Positions 35,571 to 46,630 of a stretch of DNA of 64,000 bases are shown here, one piece after another. The stretch spans positions 1 through 64,000 of the forward strand of contig CAOKAE010000005.1 in the NCBI GenBank assembly GCA_948466335.1, in the 5' to 3' direction. Within the stretch, counting starts at the first letter, position 1; each line of letters starts with the position of its first letter. The translations under genes and the position numbers were made by a program. This DNA is from an uncultured Coriobacteriia bacterium. GTDB taxonomy: Bacteria > Actinomycetota > Coriobacteriia > Coriobacteriales > QAMH01. The notes beneath the pieces are model-generated. The model was not told the DNA's origin and searched no databases. It worked only from the letters and a program-made list of their open reading frames with translations.

Positions 35571-36045
35571 GGTGCTGGTCCCCGGAACCTTCGATCCCAT
35601 AACCCTCGGTCACCTTGATGTCATTCGGCGTGCCGCCGACATGTTCGACGAGGTCGTCGTCGGTGTCGCCGCCTCGACCAACAAGCGTGGCGGGACGCTC
35701 TTCACCCTCGACGAGCGCATCGAGCTTGCCCGTGAGGTTACGGTAGAGTTTGAAAACGTCGAGGTCGTGGGTTTCGACAACCTGCTTGTGGACTTCGCCG
35801 CCTCCATCGGTGCCACCGCCGTCGTCAAGGGGCTGCGCGCGACGACGGACTTCGAGTACGAGTTCCAGATGGCCATGCTCAACTTCCGCCTCGCCCCGGA
35901 TCTCGAGACCTTCTTCGTCATGTCCTCGCCCGACTACATGTACGTCTCCTCGTCCATTGCCAAGGAGCTCGCCTCGATGCATGGCAGCACCGAGGGCATC
36001 GTGCCGTCCGTGGTGGGGGAGGCCCTCGCCAAGCGCCTCGGCTAA
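35563..36045 (+). CDS. coaD: Pantetheine-phosphate adenylyltransferase
   Basis: Penultimate step of coenzyme A synthesis, transferring AMP from ATP to 4'-phosphopantetheine. The 160-aa protein has the nucleotidyltransferase signature GTFDPITLGHLDVI and the C-terminal YVSSSIAKELA (the ISSTxVR-like region). The ATG at 35563 follows GAGGAG. The stop codon touches palindromic element copy 9, which ends the operon begun at asp23. Confidence 0.96.
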   Translation: MHRVLVPGTFDPITLGHLDVIRRAADMFDEVVVGVAASTNKRGGTLFTLDERIELAREVTVEFENVEVVGFDNLLVDFAASIGATAVVKGLRATTDFEYEFQMAMLNFRLAPDLETFFVMSSPDYMYVSSSIAKELASMHGSTEGIVPSVVGEALAKRLG

Positions 36046-36076
36046 TAGAACAAATGCCCTGTGCGCTTGTCCTATT
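36044..36076. repeat. Palindromic element, copy 9, at the coaD stop codon
   Basis: Arms AATAGAACAA (36044-36053) and TTGTCCTATT (36067-36076) pair at 9 of 10 positions around a 13-nt spacer. The left arm begins within the TAA stop of coaD. It may serve as the operon's terminator. Confidence 0.65.
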
Positions 36077-36160
36077 CTCCATTCAATCCGTTTCCGTCCG
36101 CATTCGTCACGATTCACTGTCAATCGCCCAAATGCAGCTCACGGCCTAAATTGCTTCGTA

Positions 36161-36166
36161 TATAAT
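36161..36166 (+). promoter_or_regulatory. Putative -10 element of the carboxylase-nusB-recN operon
   Basis: A consensus TATAAT lies 69 bp before the first gene of the long operon. No good -35 is visible at the normal distance, so an activator or another start may be involved. Confidence 0.5.
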
Positions 36167-36234
36167 CGAAGGCTCTATAGCCAAATCTTCCGGGTCGATC
36201 ATGGCCCGCGCAACTTGAGAAAAGGAGGCGATAC

Positions 36235-38094
<1,860 letters not shown>

Positions 38095-38112
38095 GAAAGG
38101 CCCAGGTCTCGA

Positions 38113-39468
38113 ATGCTTGACAAGATTCTCATCGCCAACCGCGGCGAAATCGCCCTGCGCGTCGTGCGTGCCGCGCACGAGCTCGGCATCAAGTGCGTCG
38201 TCGTGTATTCGGAAGCGGACAAGGACACGCGCGCCGTCGAGATGGCCGACGAGAGCGTCTGCATAGGGCCGGCGCCCTCCGCGCTCTCGTACCTCAACAT
38301 CTCCAACATCATCGCGGCCGCCAACATCACCGGTGCGCAGGCCATCCATCCCGGCTACGGCTTCCTTTCCGAAAACGCCGATTTCGCCCGCGCCTGCGCC
38401 GACAACGACATCATCTTCATCGGTCCGTCGCCCGAGTGCATCGACTCGCTCGGCAACAAGGCGGCCGCCAAGGCCACGATGAAGGAGCTCGGCGTTCCCA
38501 CTGTGCCCGGTAGCGATGGTCCGGTGGCAACCGTCGAGGAGGCCCGCGCGTTTGCCCACGAGGTTGGCTATCCCGTGCTCATCAAGGCATCCGCCGGTGG
38601 CGGCGGCAAGGGCATGCGCGAGGCAAACGACGACGAGGAACTCGAGAAGATGTTCGTCGCCGCCCGAACCGAGGCGGCCAATGCCTTCGGCAACGACGAG
38701 GTCTACCTCGAGAAGCTCATCCGCCGTCCGCGCCACGTCGAGATCCAGATCATCGCCGACACCCATGGCAACGCCATGCACCTGTGCGAGCGCGATTGCT
38801 CGATTCAGCGTCGACACCAGAAGCTCATCGAGGAGGCCCCGTGCCCCGTCATAGACGAGGCCACGCGCCAGGCCATGGGCGAGGCGGCCCTCAAGGCCGT
38901 GCGCGGCGTGGGGTACGTCAACGCCGGCACCATCGAGTTCCTGCTCGACACGGACGGCAGCTTCTACTTCATGGAGATGAACACGCGCGTCCAGGTCGAG
39001 CATCCCGTGTCCGAGCAGATCACGGGCGTTGACATCATCAAGCAGCAGCTCATCGTCGCTTCTGGCGACCCCATCACGTGCGCCGACCTTGCGCCCATGT
39101 CGCCCAGGGCCTGCGCCATCGAGTTTCGCATCAACGCCGAGGATCCCGCGCACGACTTCCGTCCCTGCCCGGGTACCATCACGCGCTTCGACATGCCGGG
39201 TGGTCCCGGCGTACGCGTCGACACGCACCTGCGTGCTGGCGACGTGATTCCGCCCACCTACGACTCGCTTATGGCCAAGCTCATCGTATGGGGCGACACG
39301 CGCGAGGAGGCCATCGCTCGGGGCAAGCGCGCCCTCGACGAATTCGTCATCGAAGGCGTTGCCACGACGATTCCCTTCCATCGTCGCGTGCTCGATAACG
39401 CGACCTTCAATTCAGGCATGGTCTACACGGACTTCATCGAATCCGAAACGAATGGGGGACAGCTGTGA
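38113..39468 (+). CDS. accC: Biotin carboxylase (AccC / pyruvate carboxylase subunit A)
   Basis: ATP-dependent carboxylation of the biotin on the BCCP encoded just upstream. The 451-aa ATP-grasp enzyme has IANRGEIALRVVRAAHELG at the N-terminus, the glycine-rich KASAGGGGKGMR loop, the EKLIRRPRHVEIQI segment, and FMEMNTRVQVEHPVSE in the active site. It may serve the fused carboxyltransferase, a separate acetyl-CoA carboxylase, or both. It overlaps the next gene by 4 bp (GTGA). Confidence 0.96.
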   Translation: MLDKILIANRGEIALRVVRAAHELGIKCVVVYSEADKDTRAVEMADESVCIGPAPSALSYLNISNIIAAANITGAQAIHPGYGFLSENADFARACADNDIIFIGPSPECIDSLGNKAAAKATMKELGVPTVPGSDGPVATVEEARAFAHEVGYPVLIKASAGGGGKGMREANDDEELEKMFVAARTEAANAFGNDEVYLEKLIRRPRHVEIQIIADTHGNAMHLCERDCSIQRRHQKLIEEAPCPVIDEATRQAMGEAALKAVRGVGYVNAGTIEFLLDTDGSFYFMEMNTRVQVEHPVSEQITGVDIIKQQLIVASGDPITCADLAPMSPRACAIEFRINAEDPAHDFRPCPGTITRFDMPGGPGVRVDTHLRAGDVIPPTYDSLMAKLIVWGDTREEAIARGKRALDEFVIEGVATTIPFHRRVLDNATFNSGMVYTDFIESETNGGQL

Positions 39469-39833
39469 AGGAAATCGACCAGGGCTACACCATCGATGGC
39501 ATAACCATCGCTCCCGGCGTCGTCGAGACCATCATCTCGCTTGCCGCGGCCGAGGTGCCCGGAGTCGCCGGCGTGGGTACGGCCGGTGCCATCTCGACCA
39601 TCAAGTCGGCATTCAATGCCGGCAACGCGATTCCCACCAATGGCGTGCGCATCGAGCCGCAGGGTGACAAGCAGGTGGCCGTCACCATCTCCATCCAGGC
39701 GTACTACGGGTACCGCCTCGTCGAGATCGCCGAGAACGTACGCAAGGCCGTCGCCGACGCGCTTGCCGCCCAGATCGGTGTGACAGCGTCCTCCGTCGAC
39801 GTGCACGTCGACGCGCTGTCCTTCGAGGCATAG
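39465..39833 (+). CDS. Asp23/Gls24 family protein (second paralogue, YqhY-like)
   Basis: A 122-aa Asp23-fold protein starting at GTG 39465 within the accC stop. It has APGVVETIISLAAAEVPGVAGVG and the C-terminal VTASSVDVHVDALSF typical of the family. In Bacillus the same position between accC and nusB is held by yqhY, whose loss disturbs acetyl-CoA carboxylase activity. A role in tuning biotin carboxylase or envelope lipid supply is therefore plausible but inferred from position. It is distinct from the paralogue at 29891. Confidence 0.92.
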   Translation: MKEIDQGYTIDGITIAPGVVETIISLAAAEVPGVAGVGTAGAISTIKSAFNAGNAIPTNGVRIEPQGDKQVAVTISIQAYYGYRLVEIAENVRKAVADALAAQIGVTASSVDVHVDALSFEA

Positions 39834-39839
39834 GCAGCC

Positions 39840-40334
39840 ATGACCTCGGTTCGACACGAACACACGGCCGCCCGTCGCGAGGCGCTGCAGCTGCTCTACA
39901 CCGGCGAGCTCACCGGCCTTGCCCTGGAAGACCTCGTGAGCGGTGACGTCTCCGAGCTCCTGCTCGTTCCGGAGTGCCCCCAGGGCGTGAGCGACGCCGA
40001 CCTGGTTGGCGTCGGCCTCGTCGAATACGCGTCATCTCTCGTCAACGGCATCGTCGACCACATCGACGCGCTCGACGAGCGCATCGCGTCGACGGCCGAG
40101 AACTGGACGCTCGAACGCATGCCCATCGTCGACCGCAACATCATCCGCATCGCCACCTACGAAATCGTCTACTGCGACGAGATTCCCACGGGCGTTGCCA
40201 TCAACGAGGCCGTCGAGATGGCCAAGGCGTTCGGCACCGACGAGTCCCCGAAGTTCGTGAACGGCGTCCTGGGACGCATCGCGAGCGAGACCTGCGGCGA
40301 GGATGTCGCCGAACTTGACGAGTCCGCGCTGTAG
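39840..40334 (+). CDS. nusB: Transcription antitermination factor NusB
   Basis: Binds boxA RNA with S10 in rRNA antitermination. The 164-aa all-helical protein has the family pattern RREALQLLYTGEL, VDRNIIRIATYEIVYCDEIPTGVAINEAVEMAKAFGTDESPKFVNGVLGRI. It lies 6 bp after the asp23 gene, in the conserved accC-asp23-nusB order. Confidence 0.96.
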   Translation: MTSVRHEHTAARREALQLLYTGELTGLALEDLVSGDVSELLLVPECPQGVSDADLVGVGLVEYASSLVNGIVDHIDALDERIASTAENWTLERMPIVDRNIIRIATYEIVYCDEIPTGVAINEAVEMAKAFGTDESPKFVNGVLGRIASETCGEDVAELDESAL

Positions 40335-40357
40335 CGCGTGTTCCGACAGATTGGGTT

Positions 40358-40606
40358 ATGACGATGACAGGTAGTTCACCGGAAACGTTTGGCGAGGTCC
40401 GCGCGCGTCTGGACGAGATTGTCTCGGAGGTGCGCAGCAAGGACGTCTCGCTCGAGAAGAGCCTCGACCTCTACGAGGAGGCAATCAAGCTCGGCAACCG
40501 ATGCGCCGAGCTCATCGACAAGCCCGATTACACGGCAGCCGAAATCGCGGAGGCCAACGAGGTGGTCGAGGCGGGCCAGGAAGAGGGACCGGAGATCACC
40601 ATCTGA
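40358..40606 (+). CDS. xseB: Exodeoxyribonuclease VII small subunit
   Basis: An 82-aa helical protein with the XseB core (FGEVRARLDEIVSEVRSKDVSLEKSLDLYEEAIKLGNRCAELI). XseB binds several-fold to XseA to form the single-strand exonuclease. The large subunit gene xseA normally precedes it in this operon and is absent here. The start is 40358 or the ATG two codons later; neither has a strong ribosome binding site. The stop overlaps the dxs start (TGATG). Confidence 0.92.
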   Translation: MTMTGSSPETFGEVRARLDEIVSEVRSKDVSLEKSLDLYEEAIKLGNRCAELIDKPDYTAAEIAEANEVVEAGQEEGPEITI

Positions 40607-42498
40607 TGTCGGGGAGCGGACGGGATTTGACCGAGAAGATTCTGGATACCATAGGTTCGCCTGCGGATCTCAAGGACCTGAGCTACGAGCAGCTCGAGCG
40701 TCTCGCCTTCGAGATGCGCGCCGAGATGATCGCGGCCACCTCGCTGCATGGCGGGCATCTTGCGCCGTCGCTCGGTGCCGTCGAGCTCATCATCGCCCTG
40801 CACCGCGTGCTCGACTGTCCGCGTGACCGCCTCGTCTTCGATGTCGGGCACCAGGCGTACGCCCACAAGCTCCTGACGGGACGTCGCGCGCAGTTCAAGA
40901 CCCTGCGCACCTTCGAGGGCATCTCCGGGTTTCCCAAGATTACGGAAAGCGAATACGACGCCCATGACTCGGGCCATGCATCCGACTCGCTGTCCACGGC
41001 ACTCGGCTACGCCCTCGCGCGTGACCTCGACGGTTCGGACGCGACCATCGCCGCGCTCATCGGCGATGCCTCCTTCACCGGCGGCATGGCGCTCGAGGCG
41101 CTCAATGACATCGGGCGCGCCAACACGCCGCTCATCATCGTGCTCAATGACAACGGCATGTCCATTTCGCCCAATGTCGGCGGATTTTCCGCCTACCTCG
41201 CCAAGGTGCGCATGTCGAGCCAATACACCCACCTGCGCAATCAGGTCGAGGACGCCTTCAACGCGAGCGGCACCCTCGGCCGCCTGCTCATGCGCGGCGG
41301 CAACGCCGCGAAGGAATCCATCAAGCAGTTCGTCCTTCCCGGGGCGACCTTCCTCGAGGGTTTTGGCGTCACCTACGTGGGGCCGGTGGACGGCCATGAC
41401 ATCCAGACGCTCGAGGAGATCCTTCGCGATGCCAGGGAACTCGATGGCCCCGTCGTCATCCATGCGGTGACGGTGAAAGGCAAGGGTTACGGGCCCGCCG
41501 AGCAAAATCCCGCCCTCTTCCATGGCGTCGCTCCCTTCGACATCGCCACCGGAAAGCTCAAACCCAAGCCGAACAGCGATCCCACATGGACGCAGGTCTT
41601 CTCCGACGAACTCGCCAAGCTCGCCGAAGACGATTCCGACATCGTCGCCATCACCGCGGCAATGGCGGGGGGCACGGGTCTTTCCGCCTTCGCGAAAGCC
41701 CATCCGAAGCGCTTCTTCGACGTCGGCATCGCCGAGGAACATGCCGTCGGCATGGCGAGCTCGCTCGCGCTTGCGGGCAAGAAGCCCGTCGTCGCCATCT
41801 ATTCGACTTTCATGCAACGTGCCATCGACCAGGCCATCGTCAACGTCGGCCTGCAAAAGGCCCATGTCATCTTCTGTCTGGACCGTGCCGGTCTCGTCGG
41901 TGACGATGGTCCCACGCACCACGGGGTCTTCGACCTTGCCTACCTTCGCATGATTCCCGGCATGCGCGTCCTCGCGCCCTCCAACGACGAGGAGCTTCGC
42001 GCCGCCTTGCGCTGCGCGGTTGACCTCGAAGGTCCGGTTGCCATCCGCTATCCGCGCGGAAACGCGCCGGTTGCCAAAGGCCCGTGCGAACCCTGGCATG
42101 AGGGGCGGGCCGTCAAGATACGCGAAGGCGCCGATGGTGCCCTGCTTGCCCTGGGTCGCATGGTCGGTATCGCGCGCGAGGTCGCCGAGACGGTCGCGGA
42201 ACATGGCATCGAGCTCGCCGTATGGGACATGCGCTGGGCCAAGCCCGTCGACGTGTCCGCCGTGTGCGAAGCGGCTCGTACGGGCCATGTCTTCACCCTC
42301 GAGGACGGGGCCATCACCGGTGGATTTGGATCGGGTGTGCTCGAAGTGCTTTCCGAGATGGACGTGAACTGCGCGACCAAGCGCTTTGGCATCCCCGACA
42401 ACTTCGTGTCCCAAGGCTCGGTCGATAGGCTCTTCGAGGAGCTTGGCCTGGATGCACCGAGCATCAGCGCCGAGATTGCCGGCTCCTATCGGGACTAG
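40606..42498 (+). CDS. dxs: 1-deoxy-D-xylulose-5-phosphate synthase
   Basis: First enzyme of the MEP isoprenoid route; condenses pyruvate and glyceraldehyde-3-phosphate with thiamine diphosphate, the cofactor made from ThiE's product. The 630-aa protein has VFDVGHQAYAHKLLTGR, the ThDP motif GDASFTGGMALEALND...NDN, the PTHHGVFDLAYLR segment, and the transketolase C-terminal domain. In Bacillus ispA stands directly before dxs; it is missing here. Confidence 0.97.
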   Translation: MSGSGRDLTEKILDTIGSPADLKDLSYEQLERLAFEMRAEMIAATSLHGGHLAPSLGAVELIIALHRVLDCPRDRLVFDVGHQAYAHKLLTGRRAQFKTLRTFEGISGFPKITESEYDAHDSGHASDSLSTALGYALARDLDGSDATIAALIGDASFTGGMALEALNDIGRANTPLIIVLNDNGMSISPNVGGFSAYLAKVRMSSQYTHLRNQVEDAFNASGTLGRLLMRGGNAAKESIKQFVLPGATFLEGFGVTYVGPVDGHDIQTLEEILRDARELDGPVVIHAVTVKGKGYGPAEQNPALFHGVAPFDIATGKLKPKPNSDPTWTQVFSDELAKLAEDDSDIVAITAAMAGGTGLSAFAKAHPKRFFDVGIAEEHAVGMASSLALAGKKPVVAIYSTFMQRAIDQAIVNVGLQKAHVIFCLDRAGLVGDDGPTHHGVFDLAYLRMIPGMRVLAPSNDEELRAALRCAVDLEGPVAIRYPRGNAPVAKGPCEPWHEGRAVKIREGADGALLALGRMVGIAREVAETVAEHGIELAVWDMRWAKPVDVSAVCEAARTGHVFTLEDGAITGGFGSGVLEVLSEMDVNCATKRFGIPDNFVSQGSVDRLFEELGLDAPSISAEIAGSYRD

Positions 42499-42507
42499 GG
42501 GCCAATC

Positions 42508-43329
42508 ATGCGACTTGACGAGCTGCTCGTGGCCCGCGGCCTCGTGAGTGACCTGCATGACGCCCAGGCCCGCATCATCGCGGGCGAGGTCGTGGTGGGC
42601 GAGCATCGCGCCACGAGCGCGGGCATGAACGTGAAATCCGACACACCGGTACGCCTCAAGGCGGGCAAGCGCCGTGGTGGTTACGTGTCGCGTGGCGGCC
42701 TCAAGCTGCAACGGGCGCTCGATGCCTTCGACCTGGATGTCACGGGGCTAACCTGCGCCGACTTGGGCGCCTCGAGCGGGGGGTTCACCGACTGCCTGCT
42801 GCAGCGGGGCGCACAACACGTGAGCGCCGTCGACGTCGGGGTGGGGCAGTTCGACTGGGGATTGAGAAACGACCCGCGGGTCAGCCTCTTCGAGCGCACG
42901 AACGTGCGCAACGTGGACGCCGACGACATCGGCGGTCCCTTCGACCTTGTCGTCGCCGACCTCTCCTTCATCAGCCTTCGCTCGGTCATGACCGACGTCG
43001 CGGGCTTCCTGAAACCACAGGGCAGTTTCGTCTCCCTCATCAAGCCGCAGTTCGAGGCGGACCGTGCGGACATCGGGGAAGGGGGAGTCGTGCGTGATCC
43101 GCACGTGCACGCGCGATGCATCGAATCCGTGTTCGCGAGCGCCCGTGCCTGCGGATTCGAGGTCTGCGACCTCGCGCATTCTCCCGTCAAGGGGCCGGCG
43201 GGCAACATCGAGTTTCTCTTTTGGGCAAAATGCCATAGCGTCAATTCGCCGCAAGAGGGTAGTATGTGCCTCGACGAAATCGAACGCGTCGTCGCCGAGG
43301 CGCACGCGAAGCTGGAGGATGATTCGTGA
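42508..43329 (+). CDS. tlyA: TlyA family rRNA methyltransferase
   Basis: S4 plus FtsJ-type SAM methyltransferase that 2'-O-methylates 16S and 23S rRNA in mycobacteria. The 273-aa protein has an N-terminal S4 RNA-binding domain (MRLDELLVARGLVSDLHDAQARIIAGEVVV), the VSRGGLKLQRALDAF linker, the SAM motif DLGASSGGFTDCLLQRGA, and KPQFEA near the C-terminus. Its stop overlaps the nadK start (GTGA). Confidence 0.94.
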   Translation: MRLDELLVARGLVSDLHDAQARIIAGEVVVGEHRATSAGMNVKSDTPVRLKAGKRRGGYVSRGGLKLQRALDAFDLDVTGLTCADLGASSGGFTDCLLQRGAQHVSAVDVGVGQFDWGLRNDPRVSLFERTNVRNVDADDIGGPFDLVVADLSFISLRSVMTDVAGFLKPQGSFVSLIKPQFEADRADIGEGGVVRDPHVHARCIESVFASARACGFEVCDLAHSPVKGPAGNIEFLFWAKCHSVNSPQEGSMCLDEIERVVAEAHAKLEDDS

Positions 43330-44171
43330 AGGTCCTGATCGTACCGAGCGCCCTGGACGAGGTCGGGGCGGAGGCCCGCTATCTTGCCTCCCGTCTCGTC
43401 ATCTCGGGCATCGACGCGCTCGTCCATGACCCGAAGACGCCCGACAAGTTGTCAATTGACGTCGATGACCTCGCACTTGTCGTCTGCATGGGCGGCGACG
43501 GCACCTTCCTGCGTGCCGTGCGTCTCGTCGACTTCGCCCCCGTGCCCATGCTCGCCCTCAACTACGGCACCCTTGCGTTCCTCGCAGGCAATCCCGCGCG
43601 CGATGACGTCGAGCTCGTCATGAACGCGCTGGCCGGTGACATGGTCTTCGAGCATCGCTCCACGGCCGATATCACGATAGAGCAGGCAGACGGCCAGCTT
43701 ATCCGGACGACGGCCCTCAACGAGGTCGCCTACACGCGCGGGCGGAGCGGGCGCGTGGTCGAGTACCGCTATGGCATCAACGGCATCACCATTGCCCAGC
43801 TCAAGGCAGATGGTCTGGTCGTCGCCACGCCCACGGGATCGACGGGCTATGCGCTCTCGGCCGGCGGCCCCATCGTGTCGCCTGCCTACACGGGACTTGT
43901 CGTCGTGCCCGTGGCACCCCATGCGCTCAACACGCGCGCCATCGTGCTCGCACCCTCGGACGTGCTCGAGGTGGTCATGGACACGTCGCGCTCGCGCGAT
44001 GCCTCGGTGTTCGTGGACGGGACGATGATCGACGTCGACCAGCCGGTCGCGATCGAGGTGCGTCGTGGCGAACGCGACCTGTTGCTCGCCCGCGGTGGCG
44101 ATGACTTCTTCCGCAACGTCTCGCGCGTCTTCTTCGGTGGCCCGTATCCGGACATGCCCGACAGGCAGTGA
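43326..44171 (+). CDS. nadK: NAD kinase
   Basis: Phosphorylates NAD to NADP. The 281-aa protein has the GGDGTFLRAVR motif, NYGTLAFLAG (the NxGxLGFL element in varied form), TALNEVAYTRG and the glycine-rich TPTGSTGYALSAGGPIVSP. GTG start within the tlyA stop. The position between tlyA and recN is conserved; the arginine repressor gene often found here is absent. Confidence 0.95.
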   Translation: MKVLIVPSALDEVGAEARYLASRLVISGIDALVHDPKTPDKLSIDVDDLALVVCMGGDGTFLRAVRLVDFAPVPMLALNYGTLAFLAGNPARDDVELVMNALAGDMVFEHRSTADITIEQADGQLIRTTALNEVAYTRGRSGRVVEYRYGINGITIAQLKADGLVVATPTGSTGYALSAGGPIVSPAYTGLVVVPVAPHALNTRAIVLAPSDVLEVVMDTSRSRDASVFVDGTMIDVDQPVAIEVRRGERDLLLARGGDDFFRNVSRVFFGGPYPDMPDRQ

Positions 44172-44182
44172 GGGGACGTTTC

Positions 44183-45808
44183 ATGCTTGACGAGCTCCAC
44201 GTATCAAACATCGCCCTCATCGAAGACGCCACGATTGCCTTCGCACCTGGCCTCACCGTGCTCACGGGCGAGACGGGCGCGGGAAAGACGGCGCTTCTGG
44301 CCGCCCTCAGGCTCATATGCGGTGCCCGTGCGGACAATTCGGTCGTGCGAGACGGGGCCGACGAGGCACTTGCCGAGGCATGCCTCGTAGACGATGACGA
44401 ACACGTCGTGCGCAGGCGCTTGAGCGCGAGCGGGCGTAGCCGCTGCACGGTTGACGGCGCCATGGCGACGGTGGGCGAGCTCGCCGCAATCACCTCCTCC
44501 ATCGAGGTGCACGGTCAGCACGAGCAGGTGCTCTTGCTCGAGCCGGCCCGGCAGCTCGCCTATCTCGATGCCTGGGCGGACGATGACGAACTTCGCGCGC
44601 GTTACGCTGACGCGCGCCTTGCCTACCAGGAGGCGCGAGCCGCCCTCGACGAGCTCGAGCAAGCGCGGGGCAAGGACCAACAGGAGCTCGAGTTCATGGG
44701 CTTTACCTGCGAGCAGATCGAGAAGGTCAACCCGCAACCGGGCGAGCTCGAGGAACTCGAGGAGGAGCTGCCGCGGCTGCAACACGCCGACCAACTGGCA
44801 CAGGCCCTGCAGGGTGCCCGTGCCGCCCTGCACGACGATGGGGGAGCACTCGACCTCATCGCCCAGGCGGCTTCCGACCTCATGCACCAGCAGGGCATCG
44901 ACGACGAGCTCGACGAACTCGCCGCCAGGCTCGACGGACAGATGCGCGACCTCGAGGACCTCACGCGTGACCTGAGCGCCTACGCGCAGTCCATCGATAC
45001 CGACCCGGCACGGCTCGAGGACACGCTCGAACGCCTCGACAAGCTCAACGGCCTCATGAAACGCTTCGGTCCCGGCATGGAGCAGGTCTTTGCGACCTGG
45101 CAAGCCGCCAAGCGCGCCATCGAGTCCGCCCAGGACTCCCCGCAGCGCATGGAAGAGGCCCGTGCCCGCGTCGCGCGGGCGCAAGATGCCTACCGCCAAG
45201 CCGCCGCCGCGCTCTGTGCCGCGCGTCACGATGCCGCCCGTACCTTCTGCGAGCAGCTCGGGCAAGCCGTTGCCGAGCTCGCGATGGAAGGTGCGCGCTT
45301 CGAGTTCTCGTTTGCCGAGCTCGCGTTCGAGCGTTGGGGAGAATCCGGTTCCGAACAGGTCGAGCTGCTGTACCAGCCTGCCCCCACGGCCAAGGCGCGT
45401 CCCTTGCGCCGCATCGCGAGCGGAGGCGAGCTCTCGCGCATCCTGCTCGTCCTCGAGTGCATCCACTACGATTCGTGCGAATCCGACGCCTCGCGTTCCA
45501 CGATCGTCTTCGACGAGGTCGACTCCGGTATCGGAGGCGTCACGGGCAATGCCGTGGCAAAGCGTCTCGCCGCGCTCTCGAAGGGGGCCCAGGTCATCGT
45601 CGTCACCCACCTGGCCCAGGTCGCAGCCCTCGCCGACGAGCACTACGTGGTGAGAAAGCAGGGCGTTGCCGATGCCTTGCCTCATACGAGCGTTGCGCCC
45701 GTCACGGGCGAGGCGCGTGTGGCGGAAATCGCCCGCATGCTCTCGGGCGACGATGACGAGCGTGCCCTCGACCATGCCCGCGCCCTACTCGAGGGAGCGC
45801 GTCCATGA
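44183..45808 (+). CDS. recN: DNA repair protein RecN
   Basis: SMC-like ATPase acting in double-strand break repair. The 541-aa protein has an N-terminal Walker A (GETGAGKTALLAAL), a long coiled-coil middle (about 150-350, Glu/Leu/Arg-rich), and the C-terminal signature RRIASGGELSRILLVLE with Walker B TIVFDEVDSGIGG. The ATG at 44183, 6 nt after GAGGGGA, was preferred to the GTG at 44168. Confidence 0.95.
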   Translation: MLDELHVSNIALIEDATIAFAPGLTVLTGETGAGKTALLAALRLICGARADNSVVRDGADEALAEACLVDDDEHVVRRRLSASGRSRCTVDGAMATVGELAAITSSIEVHGQHEQVLLLEPARQLAYLDAWADDDELRARYADARLAYQEARAALDELEQARGKDQQELEFMGFTCEQIEKVNPQPGELEELEEELPRLQHADQLAQALQGARAALHDDGGALDLIAQAASDLMHQQGIDDELDELAARLDGQMRDLEDLTRDLSAYAQSIDTDPARLEDTLERLDKLNGLMKRFGPGMEQVFATWQAAKRAIESAQDSPQRMEEARARVARAQDAYRQAAAALCAARHDAARTFCEQLGQAVAELAMEGARFEFSFAELAFERWGESGSEQVELLYQPAPTAKARPLRRIASGGELSRILLVLECIHYDSCESDASRSTIVFDEVDSGIGGVTGNAVAKRLAALSKGAQVIVVTHLAQVAALADEHYVVRKQGVADALPHTSVAPVTGEARVAEIARMLSGDDDERALDHARALLEGARP

Positions 45809-46419
45809 TGGCCCCGCTCGTGGCGACGCTGCGCGACGGGCAGGCCGTGATTGTCGCGACTGACACCGTCTATGGCCTTGCCGCACGTCCCGGTTCTGCG
45901 GGCTACGCCCATATCTTCGAACTCAAGAATCGCCCCATGGGCCAGGTGCTGCCCTGGCTCGTCTCGGGTGCAGACGCCCTTGATGCGCTTGCCATCGACG
46001 TGCCCGCCTACGCATATCGCCTGGCGCAAATGTTTTGGCCCGGTGCCCTCACCCTCGTGCTGCGCGCCTCCGATGCCGCATGCGAGCTGGGTGGCGTCGC
46101 CGTCGACAAGACCATCGCGCTGCGCTGTCCCGATGACGCCGACCTGCTCGCCCTGCTCGGCGAGCTCGAGGGCCCACTTGCCTGCACGAGCGCCAACATC
46201 CACGGGCAAACCGCGGTGTCATCCAAAGACGAGCTGCACGAATCCTTGGCGGTGCTTCCGGGTGCCGATGAGCTTCCGGCATACTGCCAAGGCGGCCAGG
46301 CATCCACGATCGTCGATTGCACGGGCACTTATCCGAAGATCCTGCGTGAAGGGCCGATACCCGAGCAAGTCATCCTCGATGTGGCCATGTTCGGTGCTAC
46401 ACTTACGAGCCACGAGTAA
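45805..46419 (+). CDS. tsaC: Sua5/YciO/YrdC family threonylcarbamoyl-AMP synthase
   Basis: Makes threonylcarbamoyl-adenylate for t6A37 in tRNA. The 204-aa YrdC-fold protein has VIVATDTVYGLAARPG, ELKNRPMGQVLPWLVS, FWPGALTLVLRA and ACTSANIHG. It lacks the extra Sua5 domain. It overlaps recN by 4 bp and ends the long operon. MtaB at 56062 would further modify the same t6A residue. Confidence 0.9.
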   Translation: MMAPLVATLRDGQAVIVATDTVYGLAARPGSAGYAHIFELKNRPMGQVLPWLVSGADALDALAIDVPAYAYRLAQMFWPGALTLVLRASDAACELGGVAVDKTIALRCPDDADLLALLGELEGPLACTSANIHGQTAVSSKDELHESLAVLPGADELPAYCQGGQASTIVDCTGTYPKILREGPIPEQVILDVAMFGATLTSHE

Positions 46420-46434
46420 TATGGCATCACCAGT

Positions 46435-46599
46435 AGATACGCGCCACATTTTCGAGCATCTGGAGCAGATGAGCGATTGTCGCGAAGCGGTTTTGCGAGG
46501 ACTGTCTAAGCGCGCTGTTCTTGCGCGCGAGTTCCGCAGCGGCTTCGCGACAATCGCTCATCGGGTGCGAGAGCAAGCTCGAAAATGCGGCGCGTATCT
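46435..46599. repeat. 165-bp long hairpin element
   Basis: Arms of about 54 and 58 bp (46435-46488 and 46542-46599) form a long, nearly continuous inverted repeat. The ends are AGATACGCGCC(A/G)CATTTTCGAGC, with an inner perfect 21-bp block (46468-46488 and 46542-46562). The 53-nt centre contains a further GCGCGC hairpin. It occupies most of the 211-bp gap between tsaC and rpiB and has no ORF of its own. It resembles a non-autonomous transposable element or a structured RNA. Confidence 0.8.
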
Positions 46600-46630
46600 T
46601 AACTAGATTTGCGCACGACAAGGGGGCACA

